A stretch of DNA of 64,000 nt from Pseudomonas viridiflava (GCF_900580865.1 NZ_UTBZ01000099.1:62001-126000); one strand, 5' to 3'; positions 53,172-62,622 are shown, counted from the stretch's first letter. A program made the numbers and translations. The notes: generated from the letters alone by a model not told the origin.

Positions 53172-54473
53172 TTATTTGGACGACTTGATCGCTGCGCCAA
53201 GTTTCTTGGCGGTGTCGGCCGGGTCGGCTTTCGGGTCGTTGATGTAGTTGGTCACGACATCAAAGAACGCGCCTTGCACGGCCAGCGTGGTCGCCATGTT
53301 GTGCGCCATGCTTGGTTGCAGGCCGCCGGACTTGGCGTCCGCCAGGAAGTCCTTGGCCGCGGTCTGCGCGCAGGAATCGAAACCGAGCTTGTCCATGTTG
53401 GTCAACATGTCGTTGCGCACCGGGATCGAGCCTTTGTTGATGCTGAAGACTTTCTGGAAGTTCTCACCCAGCACGACTTTGGCGATGTCCTGCTGACCGG
53501 CCGCAGTGCCTGCGTCCTTCTGCTTGAACACGGCCAGCGAGTCGATGTTGTAGGTGAACGCCTTGTCGGTGCCCGGGAAGGCGACGCACTCGTAGTCCTT
53601 GCCGGCGACTTTCTTGGCGGCGGTCCATTCGGACTTGGCCCAGTCACCCATGATCTGCATGCCGGCCTTGCCGTTGATGACCTTGGCCGCTTCCAGGTTC
53701 CAGTCCTGACCTTTGCCGTCGGCGTCCATGTAGGTCGCGACTTTCTTCAGCTCGGTCAGCGCCTTGACCATTTCCGGGCCGGTCAGCGCAGCGTTGTCCA
53801 GGTCAACCAGGGCTTTCTTGTAACCATCGACACCCATGACCGAAAGCACTACAGCTTCGAACACGGTGCTGTCCTGCCAAGGCTGACCGCCGTGAGCCAG
53901 CGGAATGAAGCCCGCAGCTTTCAGCTTGTCGCCAGCGGCATAGAATTCTTCGAGGGTGGTCGGGTTCTTGGTGATCCCGGCTTTCTTGAACACTTCCGGG
54001 TTGATCCACAGCCAGTTCACACGGTGAATGTTCACCGGCACGGCCACGTAATCACCGTCGTACTTCACGGTATCGGAGACTTTCTTGTCGAGCAGGCTGT
54101 CCCACTTTTCCGACTTGGCGACGTCTTTCAACACGTCGGTGTCGAGCAGGCCGGTCGATGCCCATTCCTGAATGTCCGGGCCTTTGATCTGGGCTACGCC
54201 AGGCGGGTTGCCGGCAACGGCTCGGCTTTTCAGCACGGTCATGGCAGTCGCACCGCCACCGCCGGCGACAGCGCCGTCTTTCCAGGTGAAACCGTCTTTT
54301 TCGACTTGTGCCTTGAGCACATCAACAGCGGCTTTTTCGCCACCGGAGGTCCACCAGTGCACGACTTCGACCGAACCTTTGGATTCGGCAGCGGAAACAC
54401 TGAGCGGCAGGATTGCGAGCGGGAACAGGGAGGCGACAGAAATGACAGTAGCGAGGCGAGAAATCGCATTCAT
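53172..54473 (-). CDS. gtsA: Glucose-binding periplasmic protein GtsA
   Basis: A 433-aa high-affinity sugar-binding protein. The signal peptide is residues about 1-28 (MNAISRLATVISVASLFPLA, then ILPLSVSAAESKG). The mature part has the family-1 pattern VEVVHWWTSGGEKAAVDVLK and GKAGMQIMGDWAKSEW. It delivers glucose to GtsBC. The start at 54473 gives the expected signal peptide; an earlier in-frame ATG at 54503 would add ten residues. It lies 119 nt after the AGE gene on the same strand. A Crc/Hfq motif precedes the ribosome site. Confidence 0.95.
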   Translation of the reverse strand: MNAISRLATVISVASLFPLAILPLSVSAAESKGSVEVVHWWTSGGEKAAVDVLKAQVEKDGFTWKDGAVAGGGGATAMTVLKSRAVAGNPPGVAQIKGPDIQEWASTGLLDTDVLKDVAKSEKWDSLLDKKVSDTVKYDGDYVAVPVNIHRVNWLWINPEVFKKAGITKNPTTLEEFYAAGDKLKAAGFIPLAHGGQPWQDSTVFEAVVLSVMGVDGYKKALVDLDNAALTGPEMVKALTELKKVATYMDADGKGQDWNLEAAKVINGKAGMQIMGDWAKSEWTAAKKVAGKDYECVAFPGTDKAFTYNIDSLAVFKQKDAGTAAGQQDIAKVVLGENFQKVFSINKGSIPVRNDMLTNMDKLGFDSCAQTAAKDFLADAKSGGLQPSMAHNMATTLAVQGAFFDVVTNYINDPKADPADTAKKLGAAIKSSK

Positions 54474-54489
54474 TCGAAATGTACCTTTC

Positions 54490-54497
54490 TTGTTGTT
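54490..54497 (-). promoter_or_regulatory. Crc/Hfq CA motif in gtsA leader
   Basis: The minus-strand reading is AACAACAA within CATAACAACAAGAAAGG, 17-24 nt before the ATG and next to the ribosome site. Confidence 0.65.
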
Positions 54498-54592
54498 ATG
54501 CATTGCAAGTCTGGTGCTTGCGCTGCACAGGAGTTTAAACAGGACGTTTCCCTTCGCAGGTAACGAAGGGACGCGCGAATGTCACCACATGG

Positions 54593-55852
54593 TTACACAG
54601 GACTGCTCTGGGATAACTGCGCCAGCGCGGTCGCCATACTGGGTGACAAGGGTAGACGAGGGATCAGCACCGCCTGCCAGGCGTGATACAGATCGGGTTT
54701 GCCCGGCCAGATATCGGCACTTGGGATGTTTTGCGGATTGAGTTCGTGGTGCCAGCTGCCATCGCAACGGTCGATGAAATTCACCTCGCAGAATTCCCAG
54801 AACAGTCGGTACCAGCTTTCGTATTGCGCATCGCCGGTGCGCTTTAGCAACGCGCTCGCAGCAGCGCTGGCTTCAGCGTGAGTCCAATGCAAGCGGTGGC
54901 GAACTACCGCTTTGTTGTCCCAGTCGAGGGTGTAAACGATGCCCGGCAAACCATCGACATTCCAGCCGTGACGGCAGTTGTTCTCGAACAGTTTTGCCGC
55001 GTCAGTGGCGAGCCAGCCGGGCGTGAGCATACCGGCCTGCACCCGCGCCGCTTCGAGGTGCAGCAACAGCCGCGCCCACTCGAAACCGTGGCCCGGCGTG
55101 GTGCCGTAAGGGCGGAAACCATCGGCGGGATTGTCTTGGTTGTATTCACGCAGCGGCTGCCATTCGCGGTCGAAATGTTCGATGACCATGTAACCGTTGC
55201 CGGCGGCGTGACCGTGAATCACTCGCTCGACGATGCGTTGCGCGCGCACAAGCCAGCGCGGATCTTCGGTGACATCGGCCAGCGCGAGGAACGCTTCGGT
55301 CGCGTGCATGTTGCTGTTGGCGCCGCGATAGGCCTCTTCTTCGCTCCAGTCACGACTGAAGAATTCGCGCATGGCGCCCTCTTCTTCGCTCCAGAAATAC
55401 GTGTCGATGATGTCGATGGCATCGTCCAGCAACGCTTGGGCGCCGGGACGCTGCGCGACTACAGCGGAACTGGCGGCCAGTGCGACAAAGGCATGCAGAT
55501 AGGCATTCTTGCCGGTGTTGTCATCGCGGTGTTCGGCGACAGCAAACCAGCCGCCGTGCAGTGCATCACGCAACGGCCCACGCAGGGCGGCGATGCCGTG
55601 ATCGACCAGTTCGGCAAAACCCGGCAGCCCCTGAATGTGGGCCATGGCGAAGCTGTGGGTCATGCGCGCGGTGTTCATGGTTTCGGCTTGCGCGTTCGCA
55701 GGCAGACGGCCGCGTTCGTCGAGGTTGCCGAAGCCCTCGGGCAGTTTTGATGCCTTGGCGAAATCCAGCAGGCGCAGGCCTTCGGCGGCGAGCCATTGCT
55801 GGTGGGCAGGGGCATTCAGCCAACTGCTGAAGCCGGGTTGGAAGAGATCCAT
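54593..55852 (-). CDS. AGE-family epimerase/isomerase
   Basis: A 419-aa (alpha/alpha)6-barrel enzyme of the N-acylglucosamine 2-epimerase family. The active-site histidine regions are MTHSFAMAHIQGLPGF, NSNMHATEAFLALADVTEDP, GTTPGHGFEWARLLLHLEAA and RLHWTHAEASAAASALL. Related enzymes of this branch isomerise mannose or glucose to fructose. Its place directly before gtsA suggests handling of a hexose; the substrate is inferred. A Crc/Hfq motif lies in the leader. It is the PP_1014-like gene of the cluster. Confidence 0.9.
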   Translation of the reverse strand: MDLFQPGFSSWLNAPAHQQWLAAEGLRLLDFAKASKLPEGFGNLDERGRLPANAQAETMNTARMTHSFAMAHIQGLPGFAELVDHGIAALRGPLRDALHGGWFAVAEHRDDNTGKNAYLHAFVALAASSAVVAQRPGAQALLDDAIDIIDTYFWSEEEGAMREFFSRDWSEEEAYRGANSNMHATEAFLALADVTEDPRWLVRAQRIVERVIHGHAAGNGYMVIEHFDREWQPLREYNQDNPADGFRPYGTTPGHGFEWARLLLHLEAARVQAGMLTPGWLATDAAKLFENNCRHGWNVDGLPGIVYTLDWDNKAVVRHRLHWTHAEASAAASALLKRTGDAQYESWYRLFWEFCEVNFIDRCDGSWHHELNPQNIPSADIWPGKPDLYHAWQAVLIPRLPLSPSMATALAQLSQSSPV

Positions 55853-55864
55853 GGGTGGCCTTTT

Positions 55865-55872
55865 TTGTTGTT
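55865..55872 (-). promoter_or_regulatory. Crc/Hfq CA motif in AGE leader
   Basis: The minus-strand reading is AACAACAA within CATAACAACAAAAAAGG, 13-20 nt before the ATG. Confidence 0.65.
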
Positions 55873-55959
55873 ATGACTGCGGGGAGTCTAAACAACGGGT
55901 CGGGGTGGGCTTGTAACGAAGGGGGCGGGGTTTGTCACCAGGCCGTGACAAAAGAACCA

Positions 55960-56135
55960 CCCTCACCCCAGCCCTCTCCCAGAGGTAGAGGGGGCCGACC
56001 GAGTGGTGCAGAGCTATCCGCCGACCTGAAATACCGAGTCGATTATGGATTCGCTATAAAACTTTCAAGTCGGCGTATCTCTTCAGCATCCCCCGGTCAG
56101 TCCCCTCTCCCTCTGGGAGAGGGCTAGGGTGAGGG
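55960..56135. repeat. Dispersed CCCTCACCC / GGGTGAGGG element, copy 6
   Basis: This is a single copy of about 176 nt between gtrS and the AGE gene. The left arm is CCCTCACCCCAGCCCTCTCC, the right arm GGGAGAGGGCTAGGGTGAGG, and the core has GAGTCGATTATGGATTC and TTTCAAGTCGGCGTATCTC. It ends 13 nt from the gtrS stop codon. Confidence 0.88.
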
Positions 56136-56147
56136 TAAGCTTTTGAC

Positions 56148-57617
56148 TCAATCCGCCGAACGCGGCAACTGCAACGTCACCCGCAACCCACCCTCACGCA
56201 GATTCTGCAACGTCACCTCACCGCCATGACTGTGGGCAATATTGCGCGCGATGCCCAACCCCAAGCCATATCCCTGCTGCTGCCCCGCCAGCCGGAAGTG
56301 CGGCTCAAACACCTGCTCCAAGCGCTGCTCCGGCACGCCCGGCCCTTCATCATCGACATGCAGCACAAACGCGCTGTCATCGTCATCGATGTGCAGATGC
56401 GCGTTCTGCCCATACTTCAAGGCGTTGTCGATCAAGTTGCCGATGCAGCGTTTCAACGCCAAAGGCTTGCCCGGATATGCCGCCAACGCACGACCATGCT
56501 GAGTCACCCGGCCGTTGCCGTTCGGCGCCAGGTACGGCTCGACCAGACAATCAAGCACATGATTAAGATCCACCGGCTCGATGTTCTCGTGGATGTCAGT
56601 GTCTTTCACACACTGCAGCGCACCTTTGACCAACAACTCCAGCTCATCCAGATCACGGCCGAACTTGGCCTGCAGCTTCTCGTCTTCAAGCAATTCGACG
56701 CGCAAACGCAAACGGGTGATCGGCGTGCGCAGATCATGGGAAATCGCGCTGAACAACTGGCTGCGTTCAGTCAGGTAACGGCTGATGCGCTCGCGCATGG
56801 TGTTGAACGCACGCCCCACTTCGACCACCTCGCTGCCGCCGCCCTCAGCCACCGGCTCGACGTCGGCGCCCAGCGACAGATCCCGCGCGGCTCGCGCCAG
56901 ACGTTTGAGCGGCCGACTCTGCCAGTGCACCAGCAGACCGATGAACAGCAGCAGGAACCCGCTGGTGAGAACGATGAACCACACCTGCTGCGACGGGAGG
57001 CCTTGTTCTTCAAGACTGGTGTACGGCTCCGGCAGCAAGGATGCGATGTACAGCCATTCGCCCGGCGCCATCTGAATCTGTGTGACCAACACCGGCGGGT
57101 TTACCGGTTCCAGGGTCAGCGCGTAATGCGCCCAGGAACGTGGCAATTCATCCAGCTTCAGCCCGGCGTTGAAAATTCGCAGATCTTCGGGGCTGACAAA
57201 GGTCACCGAAATATCCGTGTCGTTGCCGAGGGTCTGGCGCAGCACTTCATCGACCGCTTTCATCACCGCCGCTTTACGCGGTGTCACCGGCAAGACGTCC
57301 ATGCCCAGCGGCTTATCGTTAAGCGTCACGACAAATCGGGTGCCGCCCATGCTGCGCAACTGATCGAGCACCAATGGCCGATAAGCCACAGGCAATGAAC
57401 GAAAATAGCTGACGCTGGCGGTCATCGAATGGGCAAGGCTGCGGGCGCTGGTGACCAGACCCTCGAGCTGCGTGGCACGCAGTTGCGAGACCCAGATCAC
57501 GCTCGACAAAGTCTGCGCAAACAACACCGCGAGCAAGGTCAGCAGCAACATCCGCCCGAGCAGCGAGCGCGGTACCGGCACCTTGGCGGCGAGTTTGCGC
57601 AACGACTCAGTGAGCAT
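56148..57617 (-). CDS. gtrS: Sensor histidine kinase GtrS
   Basis: A 489-aa two-component sensor. TM1 is at about residues 23-45, a periplasmic domain of about 160 residues follows, TM2 is near 205-225 (FIVLTSGFLLLFIGLLVHW), then HAMP. The phospho-acceptor His is in FSAISHDLRTPITRLRLRVE and the ATPase domain has the N box (RCIGNLIDNALKYG) and DDEGPGVPEQ. GtrS senses 2-ketogluconate or 6-phosphogluconate in other Pseudomonas and controls glucose uptake genes. The start at 57617 overlaps the gltR stop by 11 nt. Confidence 0.93.
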   Translation of the reverse strand: MLTESLRKLAAKVPVPRSLLGRMLLLTLLAVLFAQTLSSVIWVSQLRATQLEGLVTSARSLAHSMTASVSYFRSLPVAYRPLVLDQLRSMGGTRFVVTLNDKPLGMDVLPVTPRKAAVMKAVDEVLRQTLGNDTDISVTFVSPEDLRIFNAGLKLDELPRSWAHYALTLEPVNPPVLVTQIQMAPGEWLYIASLLPEPYTSLEEQGLPSQQVWFIVLTSGFLLLFIGLLVHWQSRPLKRLARAARDLSLGADVEPVAEGGGSEVVEVGRAFNTMRERISRYLTERSQLFSAISHDLRTPITRLRLRVELLEDEKLQAKFGRDLDELELLVKGALQCVKDTDIHENIEPVDLNHVLDCLVEPYLAPNGNGRVTQHGRALAAYPGKPLALKRCIGNLIDNALKYGQNAHLHIDDDDSAFVLHVDDEGPGVPEQRLEQVFEPHFRLAGQQQGYGLGLGIARNIAHSHGGEVTLQNLREGGLRVTLQLPRSAD

Positions 57618-58338
57618 TGCCGGCAACCACGTTGGCTGCCAGTTGATAGCCACTGCCGCGTACGGTGCGGATCAGTCGTGGCGGTTTCTCGGTGTCGCGC
57701 AGACGCTGGCGCAAACGGCTGACGGCCATGTCGACAATGCGATCGAGCGGCATCAGGTCGCGGCCCCGGGTGGCGTTGCCGATGGTGTCGCGGTCGAGGA
57801 TTTCCTGCGGGTGATCGAGGAACAGTTTCAGCAGGGCAAAGTCGGCGCCGGAGAGAATCACTTCCTCGCCGTCGGTGTGAAACAGGCGATGGCTGACCAT
57901 GTCCAGCCGCCATTCATCGAAGGCCAGCACGTCACTGCCGCTGCGTTCCTGACCGAATTGCGCACGCCGCAGCAACGCCTTGATGCGAGCTTGCAGTTCG
58001 CGCGGGCTGAAGGGTTTGCCGAGGTAGTCGTCGGCGCCGAGTTCCAGACCGATCACGCGGTCGGCTTCGTCGGAACTGGCGGTCAGCATGATGATCGGCA
58101 CCTGCGCCTGACGCGGATGCTGACGCACCCAACGGCACAGGCTGAAGCCGTCTTCGTCGGGCAGCATGACATCGAGGATCACCAGATCGCTCGGCGCCTC
58201 GTTGAGGGCCTGACGAAAACTGGCACCGTCGGCGGTGGCCCGCACCTGAAACCCGGCGCGGGTCAGGTAGGTTTCCAGCAACTCGCGTATTTCCTGGTCG
58301 TCATCGACCAACAATATCGACTTGTTGACTGAGCTCAC
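57607..58338 (-). CDS. gltR: Response regulator GltR
   Basis: A 243-aa OmpR-family regulator. The receiver domain has the acidic pair in VDDDQEIREL and the phospho-acceptor Asp in DLVILDVMLPDEDG; the winged helix is at about residues 140-235 (ILDRDTIGNATRGRDLMPLD, then RIVDMAVSRLRQRLRD). The start is GTG (58338), since an ATG 15 nt upstream is out of frame and stops at once. Partner of GtrS, it controls the gts and oprB genes. A Crc/Hfq motif lies in the leader. Confidence 0.93.
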   Translation of the reverse strand: MSSVNKSILLVDDDQEIRELLETYLTRAGFQVRATADGASFRQALNEAPSDLVILDVMLPDEDGFSLCRWVRQHPRQAQVPIIMLTASSDEADRVIGLELGADDYLGKPFSPRELQARIKALLRRAQFGQERSGSDVLAFDEWRLDMVSHRLFHTDGEEVILSGADFALLKLFLDHPQEILDRDTIGNATRGRDLMPLDRIVDMAVSRLRQRLRDTEKPPRLIRTVRGSGYQLAANVVAGNAH

Positions 58339-58351
58339 TTCGAAGGCATCC

Positions 58352-58359
58352 TTGTTGTT
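58352..58359 (-). promoter_or_regulatory. Crc/Hfq CA motif in gltR leader
   Basis: The minus-strand reading is AACAACAA within CCAACAACAAGGATG, overlapping the ribosome-binding region. Confidence 0.6.
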
Positions 58360-58414
58360 GGAATTGGGGCGGATTATGCCTTAAGCATCAAACTAACAAA
58401 CACTACAGAAACCC

Positions 58415-58505
58415 CTGTGGGAGCGAGCCTGCTCGCGAATCGGTTTTAACATTCAACAGATCTGTTGACTGACACACCGCTTTCGCGAGCAGGCTCGCTC
58501 CCACA
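58415..58505. repeat. REP doublet, GTGGGAGCGAGC type
   Basis: Inverted arms TGTGGGAGCGAGCCTGCTCG and complement lie between glk and gltR. Confidence 0.9.
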
Positions 58506-58518
58506 ATTGGATTGCATT

Positions 58519-59478
58519 TCACTTTGGGATTGACTGGTCCAGGGCTACGCCGGCGCCAACCAGCCCGGAATACGGCGCTGTCACCAGCCACACCGGTATG
58601 CCTTTGAAGTAATCGCTCATGCAGCCTTTGTCAGCGAAGCTGCGGGCGAAACCGCTTTCGAGGAAGAAATCGGCAAACCGTGGAATCACACCACCGACGA
58701 TGTAAACCCCACCCCGTCCGCCCGTGGTCAGCACGTTGTTGCCGGCGACACGGCCGAGCCAGCAGCAGAACTGCTCCAGCACTTCCAGGGCAATCGGATC
58801 ACCCGCCAGCCCGGCCGCCGTGATCGCTTCCGGCGTATCAAGCGTTGGCTCATGCCCGTCCACTGCGCAGATCGCGCGGTAGACTCGCGGCAAACCGCCG
58901 CCGCTCAACGCGGTTTCCGCGCTGACATGGCCGATTTCATTGTGGATGTGCTGCCACAACTGAGTTTCACGCGGGCTGCTCAGCGGCAGATCGACGTGAC
59001 CACCCTCGCCCGGCAACGCCGCGAAACGACCTTCACCAAGATCCAGCAACGTACCGACGCCAAGGCCTGTGCCCGGACCGATCACCACCGCCGGACGCAA
59101 CGGCTCCGGTGTGCCCTCGCAGACCACGCGGAATTCGCCCGGCTGCAAACGGGTCATGCCCAGCGCCATCGCCGAGAAGTCGTTGACCAGCAACAACTGC
59201 TCGACCTGCAAGGTTTTGCAGAACGCTTTTCGACTTAGGCGCCAGTGATTGTTGGTGAATTTGAATTCATCACCACTGACCGGGCCGGCCACCGACAGGC
59301 ACACCGAACCGATCGAACCCGGCGCCAGACCGAGCCCGCTCAGATAGAGGCTGATCGCCTCTTCCGGGCTGGCGTGGTCGGCCGTGGCCAGCACCTGAAC
59401 CGATTCCAATTGCTGGTTTTTCCACAACGCAAACCGCGCGTTGGTGCCTCCGATGTCACCGACCAAAGCCAGTTTCAA
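58519..59478 (-). CDS. glk: Glucokinase
   Basis: A 319-aa ATP-dependent kinase that makes glucose 6-phosphate. The phosphate-binding loop is LVGDIGGTNARFALW (residues about 4-18), the adenosine region is VVIGPGTGLGVGTLL, and EGGHVDLPLSSP and GGRGGVYIVGGVIPR are also family marks. It overlaps the edd stop by 4 nt (ATGA), so edd and glk form one translationally coupled unit. Confidence 0.95.
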   Translation of the reverse strand: MKLALVGDIGGTNARFALWKNQQLESVQVLATADHASPEEAISLYLSGLGLAPGSIGSVCLSVAGPVSGDEFKFTNNHWRLSRKAFCKTLQVEQLLLVNDFSAMALGMTRLQPGEFRVVCEGTPEPLRPAVVIGPGTGLGVGTLLDLGEGRFAALPGEGGHVDLPLSSPRETQLWQHIHNEIGHVSAETALSGGGLPRVYRAICAVDGHEPTLDTPEAITAAGLAGDPIALEVLEQFCCWLGRVAGNNVLTTGGRGGVYIVGGVIPRFADFFLESGFARSFADKGCMSDYFKGIPVWLVTAPYSGLVGAGVALDQSIPK

Positions 59479-61301
59479 TTAAGCGTCTCCAGGGCAGAAG
59501 TGAAGGCGCTGGCGCCCTGCTCCGCCGAGCTGAAGGCCATGCGCATGAAGCCAAACAGTTCGCGACCGCTGCCGATGTTGTTGCCCAACAGGCCTTTGGC
59601 GGGTTCGCGCGCTGCAAATTCTGCGGCGTCGACCTTGAGTTCCAAGGTGCCTTTAACGCCATCGACACGGATGATATCGCCCTCTTGCACGCGCGCCAAA
59701 GCGCCACCGACATAAGCTTCCGGGCTGACGTGAATCGCCGCCGGAATTTTCCCCGAGGCGCCGGACATACGGCCGTCAGTCACAAGGGCGACTTTGAAGC
59801 CACGATCCTGCAACACGCCGAGGAACGGCGTCATCTTGTGCAGCTCCGGCATGCCGTTGGAACGCGGGCCCTGGAAGCGCATCACCGCGACAAAATCTTT
59901 TTCCAGCAGACCGGCCTTGAACGCGTCGGCCAGATCTTGTTGATCCTGGAACACCATCGCCGGTGCTTCGACGATCTGGTTTTCCAGGGCGACGGCGGAC
60001 ACCTTCATCACACCGCGACCGAGGTTGCCTTCCATCACCCGCAAACCGCCTTCCTGCGAGAATGCACGGGCGACCGGGCGCAGGATGTTTTCGTCGAGGC
60101 TGTCGACCGGACCTTCGCGCCAGACCAGTTCACCGTTATCGAGGAACGGTTCCTTGGTGTATTTGCTCAGGCCATGGCCGAGCACGGTGTTGACGTCTTC
60201 GTGCAGCAGACCGGCGCCGAGCAGTTCGCGAATCAGGAACGACATGCCGCCCGCTGCCTGGAAGTGGTTGATGTCGGCTTTGCCGTTCGGATAAACGTGG
60301 CTCAGGGTCGGCACGACTTCGGAGAGGTCGGCCATGTCTTGCCAGGTCAGTTGAATGCCCGCGGCCATGGCGATCGCCGGCATGTGCAGGGTGTGGTTGG
60401 TCGAACCGCCGGTGGCGTGCAGCGCGACGATCGAGTTGACCAGCGATTTCTCGTCGACGATTTCGCCGATCGGCATGAAGTTGCCGTTCTGTTTGGTCAG
60501 GCGCGTGACTTGATGTGCAGCTTCGCGGGTCAGCGCGTCACGCAGCGGCGTGTTCGGGTTGACGAAAGAAGCGCCCGGCAAGTGCAGGCCCATGACTTCC
60601 ATCAGCAACTGGTTGGTGTTGGCGGTGCCGTAGAACGTGCAGGTGCCCGGGCTGTGGTAGGACTTCATCTCCGATTCCAGCAGCTCTTCGCGGGTTGCCT
60701 TGCCTTCGGCGTACTTCTGGCGCACGTCGGCTTTTTCCTTGTTGGAAATCCCCGAGACCATCGGCCCGCCCGGGACGAAAATCGTCGGCAGGTGACCGAA
60801 GCGCAGCGAACCCATCATCAGGCCCGGGACGATCTTGTCGCAGATGCCGAGCATCAGCGCGCCGTCGAACATGTTGTGCGACAGCGCCACAGCGGTGGAC
60901 ATGGCGATCACTTCGCGGCTCGGCAAGCTCAGTTCCATACCCGGCTCGCCTTGGGTGACGCCGTCGCACATCGCCGGAGTGCCGCCAGCGAACTGGCCGA
61001 CCGAGCCGATTTCGCGCAGGGCGTTCTTGATCTGTTCCGGGAAGACTTCATACGGCTGATGCGCCGAGAGCATGTCGTTATACGAAGAAACAATGGCGAT
61101 GTTCGCCGAGTTCATCATCCGCAGGCTGTGCTTGTCTTCGCTGCCGCAACCGGCCACGCCGTGGGCGAAGTTGGCGCATTGCAGCTTGCCGCGCATCGGC
61201 CCGTCAGTGGCGGCGCCGCGAATCAGTGCAAGGTAAGCCTGACGCGTGGCGCGGCTGCGGGCGATAAGCCGTTCGGTGACCTCAAGAACGCGGGGATGCA
61301 T
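59475..61301 (-). CDS. edd: 6-phosphogluconate dehydratase
   Basis: A 608-aa iron-sulfur dehydratase of the IlvD/Edd family that makes KDPG, the defining Entner-Doudoroff enzyme. Landmarks are GTPAMCDGVTQGEPGMELSL, the cluster cysteines in FDGALMLGICDKIVPG and GTCTFYGTANTNQLLMEVMG, and the end motif DGRMSGASGKIPAAIHVSPE. It overlaps glk by 4 nt. A HexR-type site and a Crc/Hfq motif lie about 60 nt upstream. Confidence 0.96.
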   Translation of the reverse strand: MHPRVLEVTERLIARSRATRQAYLALIRGAATDGPMRGKLQCANFAHGVAGCGSEDKHSLRMMNSANIAIVSSYNDMLSAHQPYEVFPEQIKNALREIGSVGQFAGGTPAMCDGVTQGEPGMELSLPSREVIAMSTAVALSHNMFDGALMLGICDKIVPGLMMGSLRFGHLPTIFVPGGPMVSGISNKEKADVRQKYAEGKATREELLESEMKSYHSPGTCTFYGTANTNQLLMEVMGLHLPGASFVNPNTPLRDALTREAAHQVTRLTKQNGNFMPIGEIVDEKSLVNSIVALHATGGSTNHTLHMPAIAMAAGIQLTWQDMADLSEVVPTLSHVYPNGKADINHFQAAGGMSFLIRELLGAGLLHEDVNTVLGHGLSKYTKEPFLDNGELVWREGPVDSLDENILRPVARAFSQEGGLRVMEGNLGRGVMKVSAVALENQIVEAPAMVFQDQQDLADAFKAGLLEKDFVAVMRFQGPRSNGMPELHKMTPFLGVLQDRGFKVALVTDGRMSGASGKIPAAIHVSPEAYVGGALARVQEGDIIRVDGVKGTLELKVDAAEFAAREPAKGLLGNNIGSGRELFGFMRMAFSSAEQGASAFTSALETLN

Positions 61302-61360
61302 GTGTAGAACTCCAGGCTAACGGATATGGCGACCTGATTGTCTATGCTGATCAAACGCCG

Positions 61361-61368
61361 TTGTTGTT
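61361..61368 (-). promoter_or_regulatory. Crc/Hfq CA motif upstream of edd
   Basis: The minus-strand reading is AACAACAA, about 60 nt before the edd ATG. It is farther away than in the other genes and overlaps the HexR-type site. Confidence 0.4.
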
Positions 61369-61378
61369 GGAATGACAG
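61364..61378. promoter_or_regulatory. HexR-type operator upstream of edd
   Basis: TTGT-TGGAATG-ACAG differs by one base from TTGT-N7-ACAA, the HexR operator described for P. putida, and lies in the edd-gap intergenic region. Confidence 0.6.
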
Positions 61379-61483
61379 ACGGCTTTTTTGACCATTCGGA
61401 CCAGTTGATTCAGGTCACTCGTTGTAGATAAAACAAAATATTGCCACTAAAAAGGCTTGTTTTCTATTTTTATGCGAATAATC

Positions 61484-61498
61484 TTGTAATTCCAACAA
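61484..61498. promoter_or_regulatory. HexR-type operator upstream of gap
   Basis: TTGT-AATTCCA-ACAA matches TTGT-N7-ACAA exactly, 24 nt before the gap ATG. The overlapping AACAACAA (61494-61501) is also a Crc/Hfq-type motif on the gap message. Confidence 0.7.
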
Positions 61499-61521
61499 CA
61501 AAACGACGGCGGCGCTGTTCA

Positions 61522-62523
61522 ATGACTCTTCGAATCGCAATCAATGGTTTTGGCCGCATCGGCCGTAATGTCCTGCGCGCACTGTATACCCAAGGCTATC
61601 GACAGGATTTGCAGATCGTCGCCATCAACGATCTCGGCGACAGCTCGATCAATGCCCATCTGCTCAAATACGACACCGTTCACGGCACGTTCGACGCTCA
61701 GGTCGAGCATGACAATGAAAGTCTGACCGTCAACGGCGACCGCATTGCGGTCAGCGCGATTCGCAACCCGGCCGAGTTGCCATGGGCGGCGGAAAAGATT
61801 GATGTGGTGTTCGAATGCACCGGTCTCTTTACCGATCGCGCCAAAGCGGCCGCGCATCTTACTGCCGGCGCACGCAAAGTGATCATCTCGGCTCCGGCCA
61901 AAGGTGCTGACGCCACTGTTGTCTATGGTGTGAACCACGACATTCTGCGCCAGTCGCATCAGATCATCTCCAACGCTTCGTGCACCACCAACTGCCTGGC
62001 GCCAGTGGCGCAGGTGCTGCACCGCGAGCTGGGGATCGAAAGCGGTCTGATGACCACGATTCATGCCTACACCAACGATCAGAACCTCACCGACGTCTAT
62101 CACACCGACCCGTACCGCGCGCGTTCGGCCACGCAAAACATGATCCCGAGCAAGACCGGCGCCGCTGAAGCGGTGGGCCTGGTGCTGCCGGAACTGGCGG
62201 GCAAACTGACCGGCATGGCCGTGCGCGTGCCGGTGATCAATGTGTCGCTGGTGGACCTGACCGTGCAACTGAAAAAAGAAGCCAGCGCCGAGGAAGTCAA
62301 CGCACTGATGAAAGCGGCTAGCCAACACTCGAAGATTCTCGGCTTCAACACCCTGCCGCTGGTATCCAGCGACTTCAACCATAATCCGCTGTCGTCGATC
62401 TTCGATGCCAACCACACCAAATCCAGCGGCAAACTGCTGAAAGTGCTGGCCTGGTATGACAATGAGTGGGGCTTCTCCAACCGCATGCTGGATAACTGCC
62501 TGGCGCTGTGTAACGCCGAGTAA
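61522..62523 (+). CDS. gap: Glyceraldehyde-3-phosphate dehydrogenase
   Basis: A 333-aa NAD-dependent dehydrogenase. The dinucleotide motif is RIAINGFGRIGRNVLRALYT at the N-terminus, the catalytic Cys is in SNASCTTNCLAPVAQVLH (about residue 155), and YDNEWGFSNRMLDN is the C-terminal signature. It oxidises the triose phosphate formed by the Entner-Doudoroff route. The start MTLRIAINGF at 61522 is fixed by the family; its Shine-Dalgarno is weak. It is divergent from edd and likely HexR-controlled. It is the gap-1/gapA type gene of Pseudomonas. Confidence 0.96.
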   Translation: MTLRIAINGFGRIGRNVLRALYTQGYRQDLQIVAINDLGDSSINAHLLKYDTVHGTFDAQVEHDNESLTVNGDRIAVSAIRNPAELPWAAEKIDVVFECTGLFTDRAKAAAHLTAGARKVIISAPAKGADATVVYGVNHDILRQSHQIISNASCTTNCLAPVAQVLHRELGIESGLMTTIHAYTNDQNLTDVYHTDPYRARSATQNMIPSKTGAAEAVGLVLPELAGKLTGMAVRVPVINVSLVDLTVQLKKEASAEEVNALMKAASQHSKILGFNTLPLVSSDFNHNPLSSIFDANHTKSSGKLLKVLAWYDNEWGFSNRMLDNCLALCNAE

Positions 62524-62539
62524 GGTTGTCCCGATCCCC

Positions 62540-62622
62540 TGTAGGAGCTGCCGAAGGCTGCGATCTTTTGATCTGGTTTTTAAGATCAACATCAAAAGAT
62601 CGCAGCCTTCGGCAGCTCCTAC
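62540..62622. repeat. REP doublet, GTAGGAGCTGCCGAAGG type
   Basis: Inverted arms TGTAGGAGCTGCCGAAGGCT and complement, 16 nt after the gap stop codon. Confidence 0.9.
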
